Below, in pieces: positions 16,811 through 24,443 of a stretch of DNA of 64,000 nt. The DNA is from Paenibacillus sp. Root52 (GTDB lineage Bacteria > Bacillota > Bacilli > Paenibacillales > Paenibacillaceae). The number at the start of each line of letters is the position of its first letter. Position 1 is the stretch's first letter. Where the stretch lies: assembly GCF_001426865.1 (NCBI RefSeq), contig NZ_LMFO01000031.1, positions 186,001-250,000 of the forward strand, read 5' to 3'. The translations under genes and the position numbers were made by a program. The notes beneath the pieces are model-generated. The model saw only the letters and a program-made list of their open reading frames with translations. It searched no databases and was not told the DNA's origin.

Positions 16811-18034
16811 ATGAGATGGCTAGATTCCTATCCTAAGGAAGTAAAAGTGTTTTTGCTGGCAAGTCTGGTCAACGCGACAGGCAGTGCCTTGATGTGGCCG
16901 CTGACAACGATGTATGTGTTTGACGAGTTAGGTCGGACGATGGCTAACGCCGGATTTGTCATCCTGATTCAATCGCTGGGCGGTATTTTTGGACAATTGC
17001 TTGGCGGCTCACTGTATCACAGAGTTGGAGTCAAAAAATTGATTATCGGATCGCTGGCACTGAATGCCTTAGGACTGTTTGCTCTACCGTGGATCAGTGC
17101 ATATTGGGTTATATTTATCTGTGCAATGGGCTGGATTGGCTTATTCAGTTCCTTGTCGTTACCTGCGATTCAAGCGTTTATCGGTTTTCGTTTTGCAGAG
17201 CGACGTGGTGAGCTGTTCAACATTATTTATGTGGCGAACAACATCGGTGTGGCGATTGGTACAGCGCTTAGTGGATTTCTGGCGGACTTTTCGTATCACC
17301 TCAGCTTCATATTGAACGGGGTCACCTCGGTGGGCTTTGCGATATTCTTCTGGTATTATCTGTCTCGGCTTGAACCGGAGCAAGGGGAAGTACATCTGAC
17401 CAAACGCCAGACGGAGACCGGTGGTGCAAGTGTATGGGCACTGCTAGGCAATACGAGGCTGTATCTGTTTATGAGTCTCGGTGTGCTGTTCCTGTTATTC
17501 GGTAACTCGATCTGGAATACAGGGGTATCGCCGTACATTATTTCAGAAGGCATGGAGAAAAGAATGTATGGTCTGCTCTGGACCCTGAACGGGGTGCTGA
17601 TCTTTGTAGGACAGCCCTTCACGACGTGGATTAAACGTACAATGGCTCGTACTTCCAACGCTCAGATGACGGCTAGCGCCGTATTCTACGGTATGGCATA
17701 CCTGGTGATGATCACAATGTATAACTATCCGGGCATGGTTCTAGCGATGGTGCTCGCGACCTTTGGGGAAATGCTGATCTCCCCGGCAACGCCAGCATTT
17801 ATATCCGAGCACGCTGGACGAGCAGCGCCCTTCTATATTGGGGTGTCCGGTGGCATCGGAGCAATTGGTCGGGTCATTGGTCCGTATGCGATGGGAGTCA
17901 TGTATGACAAGCAGGGATTAATTCCTGTAGCCTGGCTTGCGACTGCGATGGCAGCTGTAGCGGTAGTTGGTTTCCTACTGCATGCGGCACTGAATCGGCA
18001 CCGTGAGGTGAAGGAATATGGAATCGACGGCTAA
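16811..18034 (+). CDS. MFS transporter (multidrug-efflux-like)
   Basis: 407 residues with about 12 hydrophobic segments and the MFS loop motif in the form GGSLYHRVGVKK between helices 2 and 3. Other features are the RRGELFNIIYVANNIGVAIGT stretch in helices 4-5 (partly quoted) and a second loop after the midpoint (GQPFTTWIKR). The family moves small molecules by proton antiport or symport; the N-terminal glycine-rich helices and the 4-5 region look like the drug:H+ antiporter group 1. Substrate unknown. AAGGAG at 16791 is 14 bases from the ATG, a long spacing, so translation may be weak. It is probably a separate unit from the oxidoreductase because a terminator-like hairpin lies between them. 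Confidence 0.85.
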   Translation: MRWLDSYPKEVKVFLLASLVNATGSALMWPLTTMYVFDELGRTMANAGFVILIQSLGGIFGQLLGGSLYHRVGVKKLIIGSLALNALGLFALPWISAYWVIFICAMGWIGLFSSLSLPAIQAFIGFRFAERRGELFNIIYVANNIGVAIGTALSGFLADFSYHLSFILNGVTSVGFAIFFWYYLSRLEPEQGEVHLTKRQTETGGASVWALLGNTRLYLFMSLGVLFLLFGNSIWNTGVSPYIISEGMEKRMYGLLWTLNGVLIFVGQPFTTWIKRTMARTSNAQMTASAVFYGMAYLVMITMYNYPGMVLAMVLATFGEMLISPATPAFISEHAGRAAPFYIGVSGGIGAIGRVIGPYAMGVMYDKQGLIPVAWLATAMAAVAVVGFLLHAALNRHREVKEYGIDG

Positions 18035-18050
18035 AAAAAGGAATAACCAC

Positions 18051-18089
18051 AAACAGCCTTTCCTCTTGAAACGAGGGAAGGCTGTTTTT
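18051..18089. terminator. Bidirectional terminator between MFS gene and small membrane protein gene
   Basis: ACAGCCTTTCCTC pairs with GAGGGAAGGCTGT around TTGAAAC, with T on the plus side and A on the other, so it can serve both convergent genes. Confidence 0.9.
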
Positions 18090-18271
18090 CATTCATTTCG
18101 TGCCTTTACAATTGCAACTAACACGCTAAATATAGTTCCACCGAATATGTTAAGCATATAATCAATTTCATCTAACGATTTACCCAATAAGATCATGCTG
18201 AATACCACGGATAATACATTCCACAAAACAAAAAAGCCCAAGAAGTATTTCAGAAAAATTTTTAATTTCAT
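18089..18271 (-). CDS. Small two-helix membrane protein
   Basis: 60 residues from the ATG at 18271, which follows GAGGTTAA at good distance; an upstream ATG at 18292 has no ribosome site. The sequence has two hydrophobic stretches (about 5-28 and 38-54) separated by the polar turn GKSLDEIDYM, and ends in KARNE. It looks like a genuine small integral membrane protein of unknown function. It converges with the MFS gene on a shared terminator. Family not recognised. Confidence 0.6.
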   Translation of the reverse strand: MKLKIFLKYFLGFFVLWNVLSVVFSMILLGKSLDEIDYMLNIFGGTIFSVLVAIVKARNE

Positions 18272-18499
18272 CTTGATTAACCTCACATCCATTCACAACG
18301 ATTCATCCATTTTATACCAGTATATTAAGAGCTTGATCGTGTCTCTGTAATCTTCATGTAAAATCACATCATCCAGAACTGTCCACATCACAGGTTCATA
18401 TAACATGAACGCTGTCATCCGGAACTAACCCCCATATTTATGCATAATGCTCATATAATAGAATAAAGACAGCAGTTAACAATCAGGGGGATGTTCTAC

Positions 18500-20050
18500 A
18501 TGTACAAGGTCTTGTTGGTTGATGATGAATTTTTGATCTCTGACGGAATTTCCAGTGTCGTGAATTGGTCCCTACTGGGTACGGAGCTCATCGGTATTGC
18601 TCACGATGGATTGGAAGCGCTTGCTTCAATCGAACGGCAGCGTCCTGACATTATTATCTCGGATATTCGTATGCCAGGTATGGATGGGCTGCAACTTGTT
18701 GAAGCGGTGGCGGAGAAATATCGGGAGATCTCGTTTATTATGCTCACAGGCTTTACTGAATTTGAGTATGCGAAGACTGCCATGCAATATGGGGTGAAGC
18801 ATTACCTGCTCAAACCCTGCAGTGAGGAGAGTCTGGTTCAGGCCATTGGCGAGCTGGTCAGTGAGAAGCGTGAGCTTACAGATCATGAGCACTTTGTGCA
18901 GGCCATTCAATACAATTTGGAGCGAGTACTGCCACATGCGAAGGAGTATTTTCTGAAGGAATTGGTCACCAACAAGACGTATGGCGTGAAGGAATGGAAG
19001 TATTTTGGCGAGTTATTTAGTGTGCAATTTCTGGGTCAGCGTGTACGTTTGTTATTAGTCGAGATTGAGGGAGAGCATGAGTATCTGCACTTGTTCGCTG
19101 TTAAGAACATCGCAGAGGATATTTTTCATAATCCCATATTAAGTACAACGGTTAGAGGGCATCTGCTCGTCATGATGGAAGATACGATGTCAGAAGCACA
19201 GCTATTTCGGAATATTGATGAGATTCGAGTTACCTTTACCCGCTATTATCGCTATGACCTGACGATGGCGTTGAGTGAACCTGGTGAACTACCACAGGCG
19301 CGTCAATTATATATGCGAACGATTGCGTACCTGAACCATCGCTTTTACCTTGGAGAGGGCAGCCTTATTATGGAGCGTGATGTTGCCGCAATAGAGGAGC
19401 GGGATGTGCCTGAGTTTGAGTATGATCAGGGAAGGCTTGTCACCGCAATTCAAGCAGGGCACTGGCAGGACGCGGGAGCGGAGCTGAACCGAATCTTCCA
19501 ACTGCTGGTCGATCTTCGATACGATATATCCCAGACCAAATCATACCTTATCCAAATATTTATGGAGATTATTCGGCTCAGCGGAGCTGCAGATATGAAG
19601 CATTATATGGACCGACTACCGTATATGATTGAGACGAGTACGTTGCATTCCTTCCAACAGTTCCTGCTGACTGTCGCCAAACAGATTACCCTTCGCCGTT
19701 ATGAACAGCAGCGTTCCAGGCAGTCTCAGATGGTGCACCAGGTGAAGCAGCTTGTACAGAAACGCTATCAGGATGAAACGTTAACACTCCAGTCCATTGC
19801 CGGAGAGATCTACATGAATCCCGATTACATTGGCAAGATGTTCAAGAAAGAGACGGGCGAGAAATTCACCAATTATGTCCTCACCTACCGGATACAAAAA
19901 GCATTAGAGCTACTGGAGCAGGATGGGAATTATACGGTTTCCTTGCTCGCAGAGTATACGGGCTTTGGATCGAACTGGCCTTACTTCAGCAAAGTGTTCA
20001 AGAAATATACGGGATTCTCTCCATCCGAATATAAGAAAGCCATACCCTGA
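18500..20050 (+). CDS. AraC-type response regulator (YesN family)
   Basis: 516 residues from ATG 18500, nine bases after GGGGG; an ATG at 18491 abuts the ribosome site. The receiver domain (1-120) has LLVDDE, phosphorylation site D55 in ISDIRMPG, and the conserved Lys in HYLLKPC. A long linker (about 130-410) follows, as is common in Paenibacillus YesN proteins. The C-terminus (about 415-516) is an AraC double helix-turn-helix with IAGEIYMNPDYIGKMFKKET and EYTGFGSNWPYFSKVFKKYT. It presumably activates the downstream LplB/LplC/LplA transporter genes when phosphorylated by the YesM-type kinase at 24444, the nearest unpaired kinase. Its own terminator separates it from the transporter genes. Confidence 0.92.
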   Translation: MYKVLLVDDEFLISDGISSVVNWSLLGTELIGIAHDGLEALASIERQRPDIIISDIRMPGMDGLQLVEAVAEKYREISFIMLTGFTEFEYAKTAMQYGVKHYLLKPCSEESLVQAIGELVSEKRELTDHEHFVQAIQYNLERVLPHAKEYFLKELVTNKTYGVKEWKYFGELFSVQFLGQRVRLLLVEIEGEHEYLHLFAVKNIAEDIFHNPILSTTVRGHLLVMMEDTMSEAQLFRNIDEIRVTFTRYYRYDLTMALSEPGELPQARQLYMRTIAYLNHRFYLGEGSLIMERDVAAIEERDVPEFEYDQGRLVTAIQAGHWQDAGAELNRIFQLLVDLRYDISQTKSYLIQIFMEIIRLSGAADMKHYMDRLPYMIETSTLHSFQQFLLTVAKQITLRRYEQQRSRQSQMVHQVKQLVQKRYQDETLTLQSIAGEIYMNPDYIGKMFKKETGEKFTNYVLTYRIQKALELLEQDGNYTVSLLAEYTGFGSNWPYFSKVFKKYTGFSPSEYKKAIP

Positions 20051-20077
20051 CTGTCTTCAATGACAGCAGGTTTTTTT
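20051..20077 (+). terminator. Terminator after the response regulator
   Basis: CTGTC (20051-20055) pairs with GACAG (20062-20066) and seven T follow at 20071. The stem is short. Confidence 0.7.
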
Positions 20078-20207
20078 GTGTAGCCGTCCCTAGTTTCGGG
20101 CTGCTGAAACCGTACTTTTATCACACGAACTTGTAGAACACGGTTTTGAACATCCATATCTCGGAAATGAGCATGGGAAGAAGACCCACCCAAGGCCTAT
20201 CATTATA

Positions 20208-20438
20208 CCTATAGAGGTTGCTCAAAAAGTCCGCTTTTGATTACGAAGGATGCCTGACGGCATCTCAGCATCGAATATGGGATTCAGCCGAAATAAGTGG
20301 ATGCTTACGCAGTTTGTTTCCTTCGGAAACAATGTGGTTGCTCACGTAGGTTTGCCTACGCTCCGCTACTCCATTTCTATCTTCATCCCATCTTCTCGGT
20401 ACTGAAAACCGTTCTTTTTGAACACGCACCTATAGAGG
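20208..20438 (+). repeat. Repeat family A, complete copy
   Basis: About 230 bases. The ends are imperfect inverted repeats: left GTTGCTCAAAAAGTCCGCTT, right CCGTTCTTTTTGAAC. The copy is flanked by a 10-base direct repeat CCTATAGAGG (20208-20217 and 20429-20438), either a target duplication or part of the element. The interior contains GTTTCCTTCGGAAAC and GTAGGTTTGCCTAC hairpins. The same sequence lies inverted at 52018-52231. Confidence 0.85.
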
Positions 20439-20468
20439 ATTTCCACATCAGAATTGGAGGTACAGTGG

Positions 20469-21434
20469 ATGGAGCTGAAGCGAAGTCCGGTGATGGAGCC
20501 GGGACATTTGAAGCCATCTGGCAAATGGAGCTTTGTGAAAAAGGAACTTGTTCGTAACAGGTATGTATACCTCATGTTGCTTCCTGTCGTCGCCTATTAT
20601 CTGATTTTTAGCTATGGGCCAATGTATGGGCTCCTGATGGCGTTTCAAGAATCATATAGCCCAGTCAAAGGCATAATGTCGGGAGAATGGGTCGGTTTTG
20701 ACAATTTCACGATGTTCTTCGAAAGTTATTACTTCTGGAGACTCATTAAGAACACATTAATTCTGAGTTTTTACAGTATCGTATTCGGATTTCCAGCCCC
20801 AATCATACTTGCCTTGCTCTTGAATGAAGTACGTAAGAAATGGTTCAGAAGCACAGTGCAAACGGTCAGCTACATGCCGCATTTTATTTCAGTTGTTGTC
20901 GTGGTCGGAATGTTGAAAACGTTCTCATCCTTGGACGGCGGGTTGTTCAATGTCATTCGTGGGTTCTTCGATCTACAGCCGCTGATGTTCCTAGCAGAGA
21001 AGGATATGTTCCGTCCGCTGTACATTCTATCGAATATCTGGCAGGGAGCAGGCTGGGCGTCCATCATCTTCTTGGCGGCGCTTAGCGGCATTGATCCCCA
21101 GTTGTATGAAGCTGCCAAGATTGACGGTGCGAATCGCTGGCGCCAATTGCTCCATATTACACTGCCTGGCATCATGCCAACCATCGTCATCATGCTTATT
21201 CTGCGTATGGGCGCGGTGATGAATGCCGATTTCCAGAAAATATTGCTCATGCAAACCGCACCGACTTATGAGACATCGGATGTCATATCAACCTTTGTAT
21301 ACCGTTCCGGTATTCTGGAGGGCAATTATACGTATTCAACAGCCATTGGGCTGTTCAACGGAGTCATTAACTTTGCGCTGCTTATCGCTGCTAATGCAAT
21401 CAGCAGAAAGCTCAACTCAACCAGTCTCTGGTAA
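20469..21434 (+). CDS. Sugar ABC transporter permease, LplB-like
   Basis: 321 residues from ATG 20469, eight bases after TTGGAGG; a TTG inside that ribosome site extends the frame but is not the start. Six membrane segments are visible, starting with YLMLLPVVAYYLIFSYGPMYG. The EAA loop, which docks the ATPase, is EAAKIDGANRWRQLLHITLP at about 215-234. It belongs to the CUT1 class and is closest in style to LplB, paired with an LplC-like permease and an LplA-like binding lipoprotein in the next two genes. No ATPase gene is present, so a shared MsmX-type ATPase is expected. First gene of the operon 20469-23996. Confidence 0.93.
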   Translation: MELKRSPVMEPGHLKPSGKWSFVKKELVRNRYVYLMLLPVVAYYLIFSYGPMYGLLMAFQESYSPVKGIMSGEWVGFDNFTMFFESYYFWRLIKNTLILSFYSIVFGFPAPIILALLLNEVRKKWFRSTVQTVSYMPHFISVVVVVGMLKTFSSLDGGLFNVIRGFFDLQPLMFLAEKDMFRPLYILSNIWQGAGWASIIFLAALSGIDPQLYEAAKIDGANRWRQLLHITLPGIMPTIVIMLILRMGAVMNADFQKILLMQTAPTYETSDVISTFVYRSGILEGNYTYSTAIGLFNGVINFALLIAANAISRKLNSTSLW

Positions 21435-21449
21435 TTGGAAGGTGAAGCG

Positions 21450-22319
21450 ATGAAGAGGTCTACAGGTGAACATATCTTTGATGCATTTAATACGCTGCTG
21501 CTCTTGGTGGTCATGATCCTGTGTTTCTACCCGATGCTGTATGTGTTCAACTCTTCGATTAGTGATCCGGATCAGATGTTACGTTCCCGTTCACTCATGC
21601 TCTGGCCCGAAGGCTTTCAGTTGGAAGCGTACAAAGCGGTATTTCAGGATACCCGTATCTACACGGGTTATATGAATACACTCTTCTACGTGGTGGTGGG
21701 GACAGCAATCAACTTGCTGATGACTTCACTCGCGGCGTATGGGTTATCTCGTAGTGACCTGCTGGGCAGAAAAACGCTGATGAAGTTGATTACATTCACG
21801 ATGTTTTTTGGTGGAGGGATGATTCCCACGTTTCTGCTCATTCAAAATCTGGGGATGGTGGACACGCGCTTTGCCCTGATTATCCCTGGAGCGATCAGCA
21901 CATTCTATTTTCTCATTATGAAAACAAACTTCGAAGGCATCCCGATCAGTCTGATCGAATCCGCGAAGCTGGATGGCGCCAATGATTTCTTGATTTTATT
22001 CCGCATTGTACTGCCTTTATCCAAGCCGATTCTAGCGGTTATGATGCTGTATTACGCCGTGGATCACTGGAATGACTACGTGGGGCCGATGCTCTATCTG
22101 CGGAGTCAAGAGCTGTACCCGATCCAGATTATTATGCGCGACATTTTAATTAGCAGCAGCACGGAAGCGATGGGGGCGGGTGTGGATACAGGCTTTGCAA
22201 TAGGTGAGAACATCAAATATGCCACCATTATTATCTCGACACTTCCGATTATGCTGGTGTATCCGTTTATCCAACGCTATTTTGTTCAGGGTGCCTTAAT
22301 CGGTGCTGTGAAACAATAA
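21450..22319 (+). CDS. Sugar ABC transporter permease, LplC/YtcP-like
   Basis: 289 residues from ATG 21450, behind GGAAGGTGA. Six membrane segments; the EAA loop reads ESAKLDGANDFLILFRIVLP at about 176-195. The N-terminal FNTLLLLVVMILCFYPMLYV and the C-terminal YPFIQRYFVQGALIGAVKQ are typical of the LplC half of these transporters. It follows the LplB-like gene by 15 bases and forms the heterodimeric channel with it. Substrate is unknown; neighbours give no hydrolase to define it. Confidence 0.93.
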   Translation: MKRSTGEHIFDAFNTLLLLVVMILCFYPMLYVFNSSISDPDQMLRSRSLMLWPEGFQLEAYKAVFQDTRIYTGYMNTLFYVVVGTAINLLMTSLAAYGLSRSDLLGRKTLMKLITFTMFFGGGMIPTFLLIQNLGMVDTRFALIIPGAISTFYFLIMKTNFEGIPISLIESAKLDGANDFLILFRIVLPLSKPILAVMMLYYAVDHWNDYVGPMLYLRSQELYPIQIIMRDILISSSTEAMGAGVDTGFAIGENIKYATIIISTLPIMLVYPFIQRYFVQGALIGAVKQ

Positions 22320-22343
22320 ATTTAATCCTTGGAGGCGAATTAC

Positions 22344-23996
22344 GTGAAAAAAAGAATGGGGTCTATTCTATTGTCATCTCTGCTCACCATGTCTTTATTG
22401 GCTGGATGTACAGGAGGAGCTAGTGAGCCAAGTGCTACAGAGCCTGAAGAAGGGACGGAGCCTGCGGTTCAAGCCTTGACTGAGATTCCGCTACCGATTA
22501 CAAGTGAACCCTTCACGATTGATTATTGGCGCGCCAATGATGCGAAGCTCACAGCCTCACTGAACAATTTTTCAGATATGGCTTCCTACAAGGAAAAGGC
22601 GAAGAGAACGGGGATCGAGGCGAAGTTCACGCACCCTCCACTCGGACAACAACGGGATCAATTTAACCTGCTCATCTCTACCAAAGAATTACCTGACGTG
22701 ATCTATTATAACTGGGCTGATGCCGTTGGCGGACCGGAGAAAATGATCAAGGATGGCCGAATCATCCGTTTGAACGAGCTGATCGATAGCTATGCACCTA
22801 ACCTGAAGCGCATTATCGAATCTGATCCTGATGTGAAGAAGCAGATTGCCCTTGATGATGGAACGATCTATATGTTCCCGCTGCTCAAGCTGGATGCACT
22901 CAAGCTGAATGCAACCTCTGGTTTGATTATCCGCCAAGACTGGCTCGATAAGTTGAACCTGCAAGCTCCGACGAATATTGATGAGTGGTATACGGTGCTT
23001 AAGGCGTTCAAGGAGCAAGATCCGAATGGCAACGGGAAACAAGATGAATTACCCTTCACGGGTAACTGGGGACCAGGTAACCTGACGAAGCTGCATGACT
23101 TTGCTACTGCCTTTGGCGTTATTGGAGGCTTCCAGATGAATGGGGACAAGGTGGAATTCGGTCCTATTCAACCCGGATATCGTGACTTCTTGGAGACTAT
23201 GGCGAAGTGGTATAAGGAAGGTCTGATTGATCCTGAGATTATGACCAATGATGGTAAGGCGTTCGACTACAAGGTTACCAACAATCTGGCGGGTGCTTAT
23301 CAGGGCGGGGTATTCAGCGGTATGGGGAAATATTTTAACCTCATGAGAGATACCGATCCGAACTTCGATGTGACAGGTGCGCCATGGCCACAATCTCCAG
23401 ATGGAACTGCTTATGCAACGTTTAACATGGAAGCGAAGGTGCTCAGCTATGGTGAAGCCATCACATCTTCGGCAGACGAAGACAAACTGAAATATATCGT
23501 ACAGTGGATGGACTATAACTATAGTGAAGAGGGCAGTGACCTGTTCAACTTCGGGATCGAGAACGACAGTTATGTAAAAGAAGGAGATGGAGTCAAATTC
23601 ACGGATGTCATTGTGGATAATCCAAAAGGTTTGACGTATGATCAGGCTCTAGCTTCGTATGCACTATCCATTATGGATGGCCCGATCAACCAAGACAGCC
23701 GCTATCTGGATGCACTCTTGTTCGATGAAGGACAACGTGCAGCGAATGAGGAATGGATGAAAGCCAGCTCAGCACTGACACTTCCGCCAATTCGTTTGTC
23801 CTCCGATGAGGTTAGCACAAGCACGTCCATTATGAGTCAAGTTAATACGTATCTGAATGAGACGATGACAGCTATCATTAGCGGACAGAAGCCAATCACG
23901 GAATTTGACACGATGGCTGAAACGATCAAAAGCATGGGCATTGACCGTGCCATCGAGATTCATCAAGCTGCGTATGACCGATATAATGCAAAATAA
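22344..23996 (+). CDS. Extracellular solute-binding lipoprotein, LplA-like
   Basis: 550 residues from a GTG at 22344, eight bases after GGAGG. The signal peptide MKKRMGSILLSSLLTMSLLA ends at lipobox LAGC, with C22 as lipidated residue. The mature protein is the large (about 530 residue) Paenibacillus-type sugar-binding protein with KELPDVIYYNWAD, DPNGNGKQDELPFTG (a calcium-binding-like EF loop, about 230-244) and TYLNETMTAIISGQ near the end. It delivers an oligosaccharide to the two permeases just upstream. The binding protein being last in the operon is the usual order for lplBCA. Confidence 0.93.
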   Translation: MKKRMGSILLSSLLTMSLLAGCTGGASEPSATEPEEGTEPAVQALTEIPLPITSEPFTIDYWRANDAKLTASLNNFSDMASYKEKAKRTGIEAKFTHPPLGQQRDQFNLLISTKELPDVIYYNWADAVGGPEKMIKDGRIIRLNELIDSYAPNLKRIIESDPDVKKQIALDDGTIYMFPLLKLDALKLNATSGLIIRQDWLDKLNLQAPTNIDEWYTVLKAFKEQDPNGNGKQDELPFTGNWGPGNLTKLHDFATAFGVIGGFQMNGDKVEFGPIQPGYRDFLETMAKWYKEGLIDPEIMTNDGKAFDYKVTNNLAGAYQGGVFSGMGKYFNLMRDTDPNFDVTGAPWPQSPDGTAYATFNMEAKVLSYGEAITSSADEDKLKYIVQWMDYNYSEEGSDLFNFGIENDSYVKEGDGVKFTDVIVDNPKGLTYDQALASYALSIMDGPINQDSRYLDALLFDEGQRAANEEWMKASSALTLPPIRLSSDEVSTSTSIMSQVNTYLNETMTAIISGQKPITEFDTMAETIKSMGIDRAIEIHQAAYDRYNAK

Positions 23997-24048
23997 TAGG
24001 CAAGAAATGTTCGTTATGTCTCATATGCTATATAAGTTCAACTAAACT

Positions 24049-24239
24049 TTTTACACGAGAACGGAGAGGACAGAAATAACGTGAAGAAGCGGAGCGTTCG
24101 CCTCAAAGCTTTCTGAAAGAAAGCTACTTCGGAAGCATACGCCATCACCGGATTTTCCCTTGGAAGAAGGGAATCAAAAAAATCTGGGGATAACAGCGAT
24201 CGGAAGGTTATTCTGTCATCGGAGTGGTAAGTGTAAATA
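24049..24239 (+). repeat. Repeat family B, complete copy 1
   Basis: About 190 bases starting TTTACACGAGAACGGAGAGG and ending with TTATTCTGTCATCGGAGTGG then GTGTAAAT. The ends are imperfect inverted repeats, and the interior contains AGCTTTCTGAAAGAAAGCT and CCGGATTTTCCC...TCTGGGG-type helices. Confidence 0.85.
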
Positions 24240-24386
24240 TTTTTCAGTCGAACTTATATAGACGAATCTGAACATGTACACACGAACGAAAAGGGAGATT
24301 CGTGCATCATCCAAGCGTTGAATGCTGCTAGACGAGCGGGGCGCTAAAAAGATATAGGAGAATTTTCCTGCATGTGATATATCTAG

Positions 24387-24409
24387 TAGAGGTTGTTCAA
24401 CACGCACTA
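24387..24409 (+). repeat. Repeat family A, minimal end-to-end scar
   Basis: TAGAGGTTGTTCAACACGCA joins the outer left end of family A (AGAGGTTGTTCAA) directly to its outer right end (TTGAACACGCAC), sharing TTCAA. The body of the element is absent. Confidence 0.55.
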
Positions 24410-24443
24410 GTAAAATCACGTGGTTCAAAGGAGCGCTTGTGTC

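Noticed and set aside
20208..20438. Insertion sequence with its own transposase
   Set aside because: Element is too short and has no open frame for a transposase; treated as a non-autonomous repeat.
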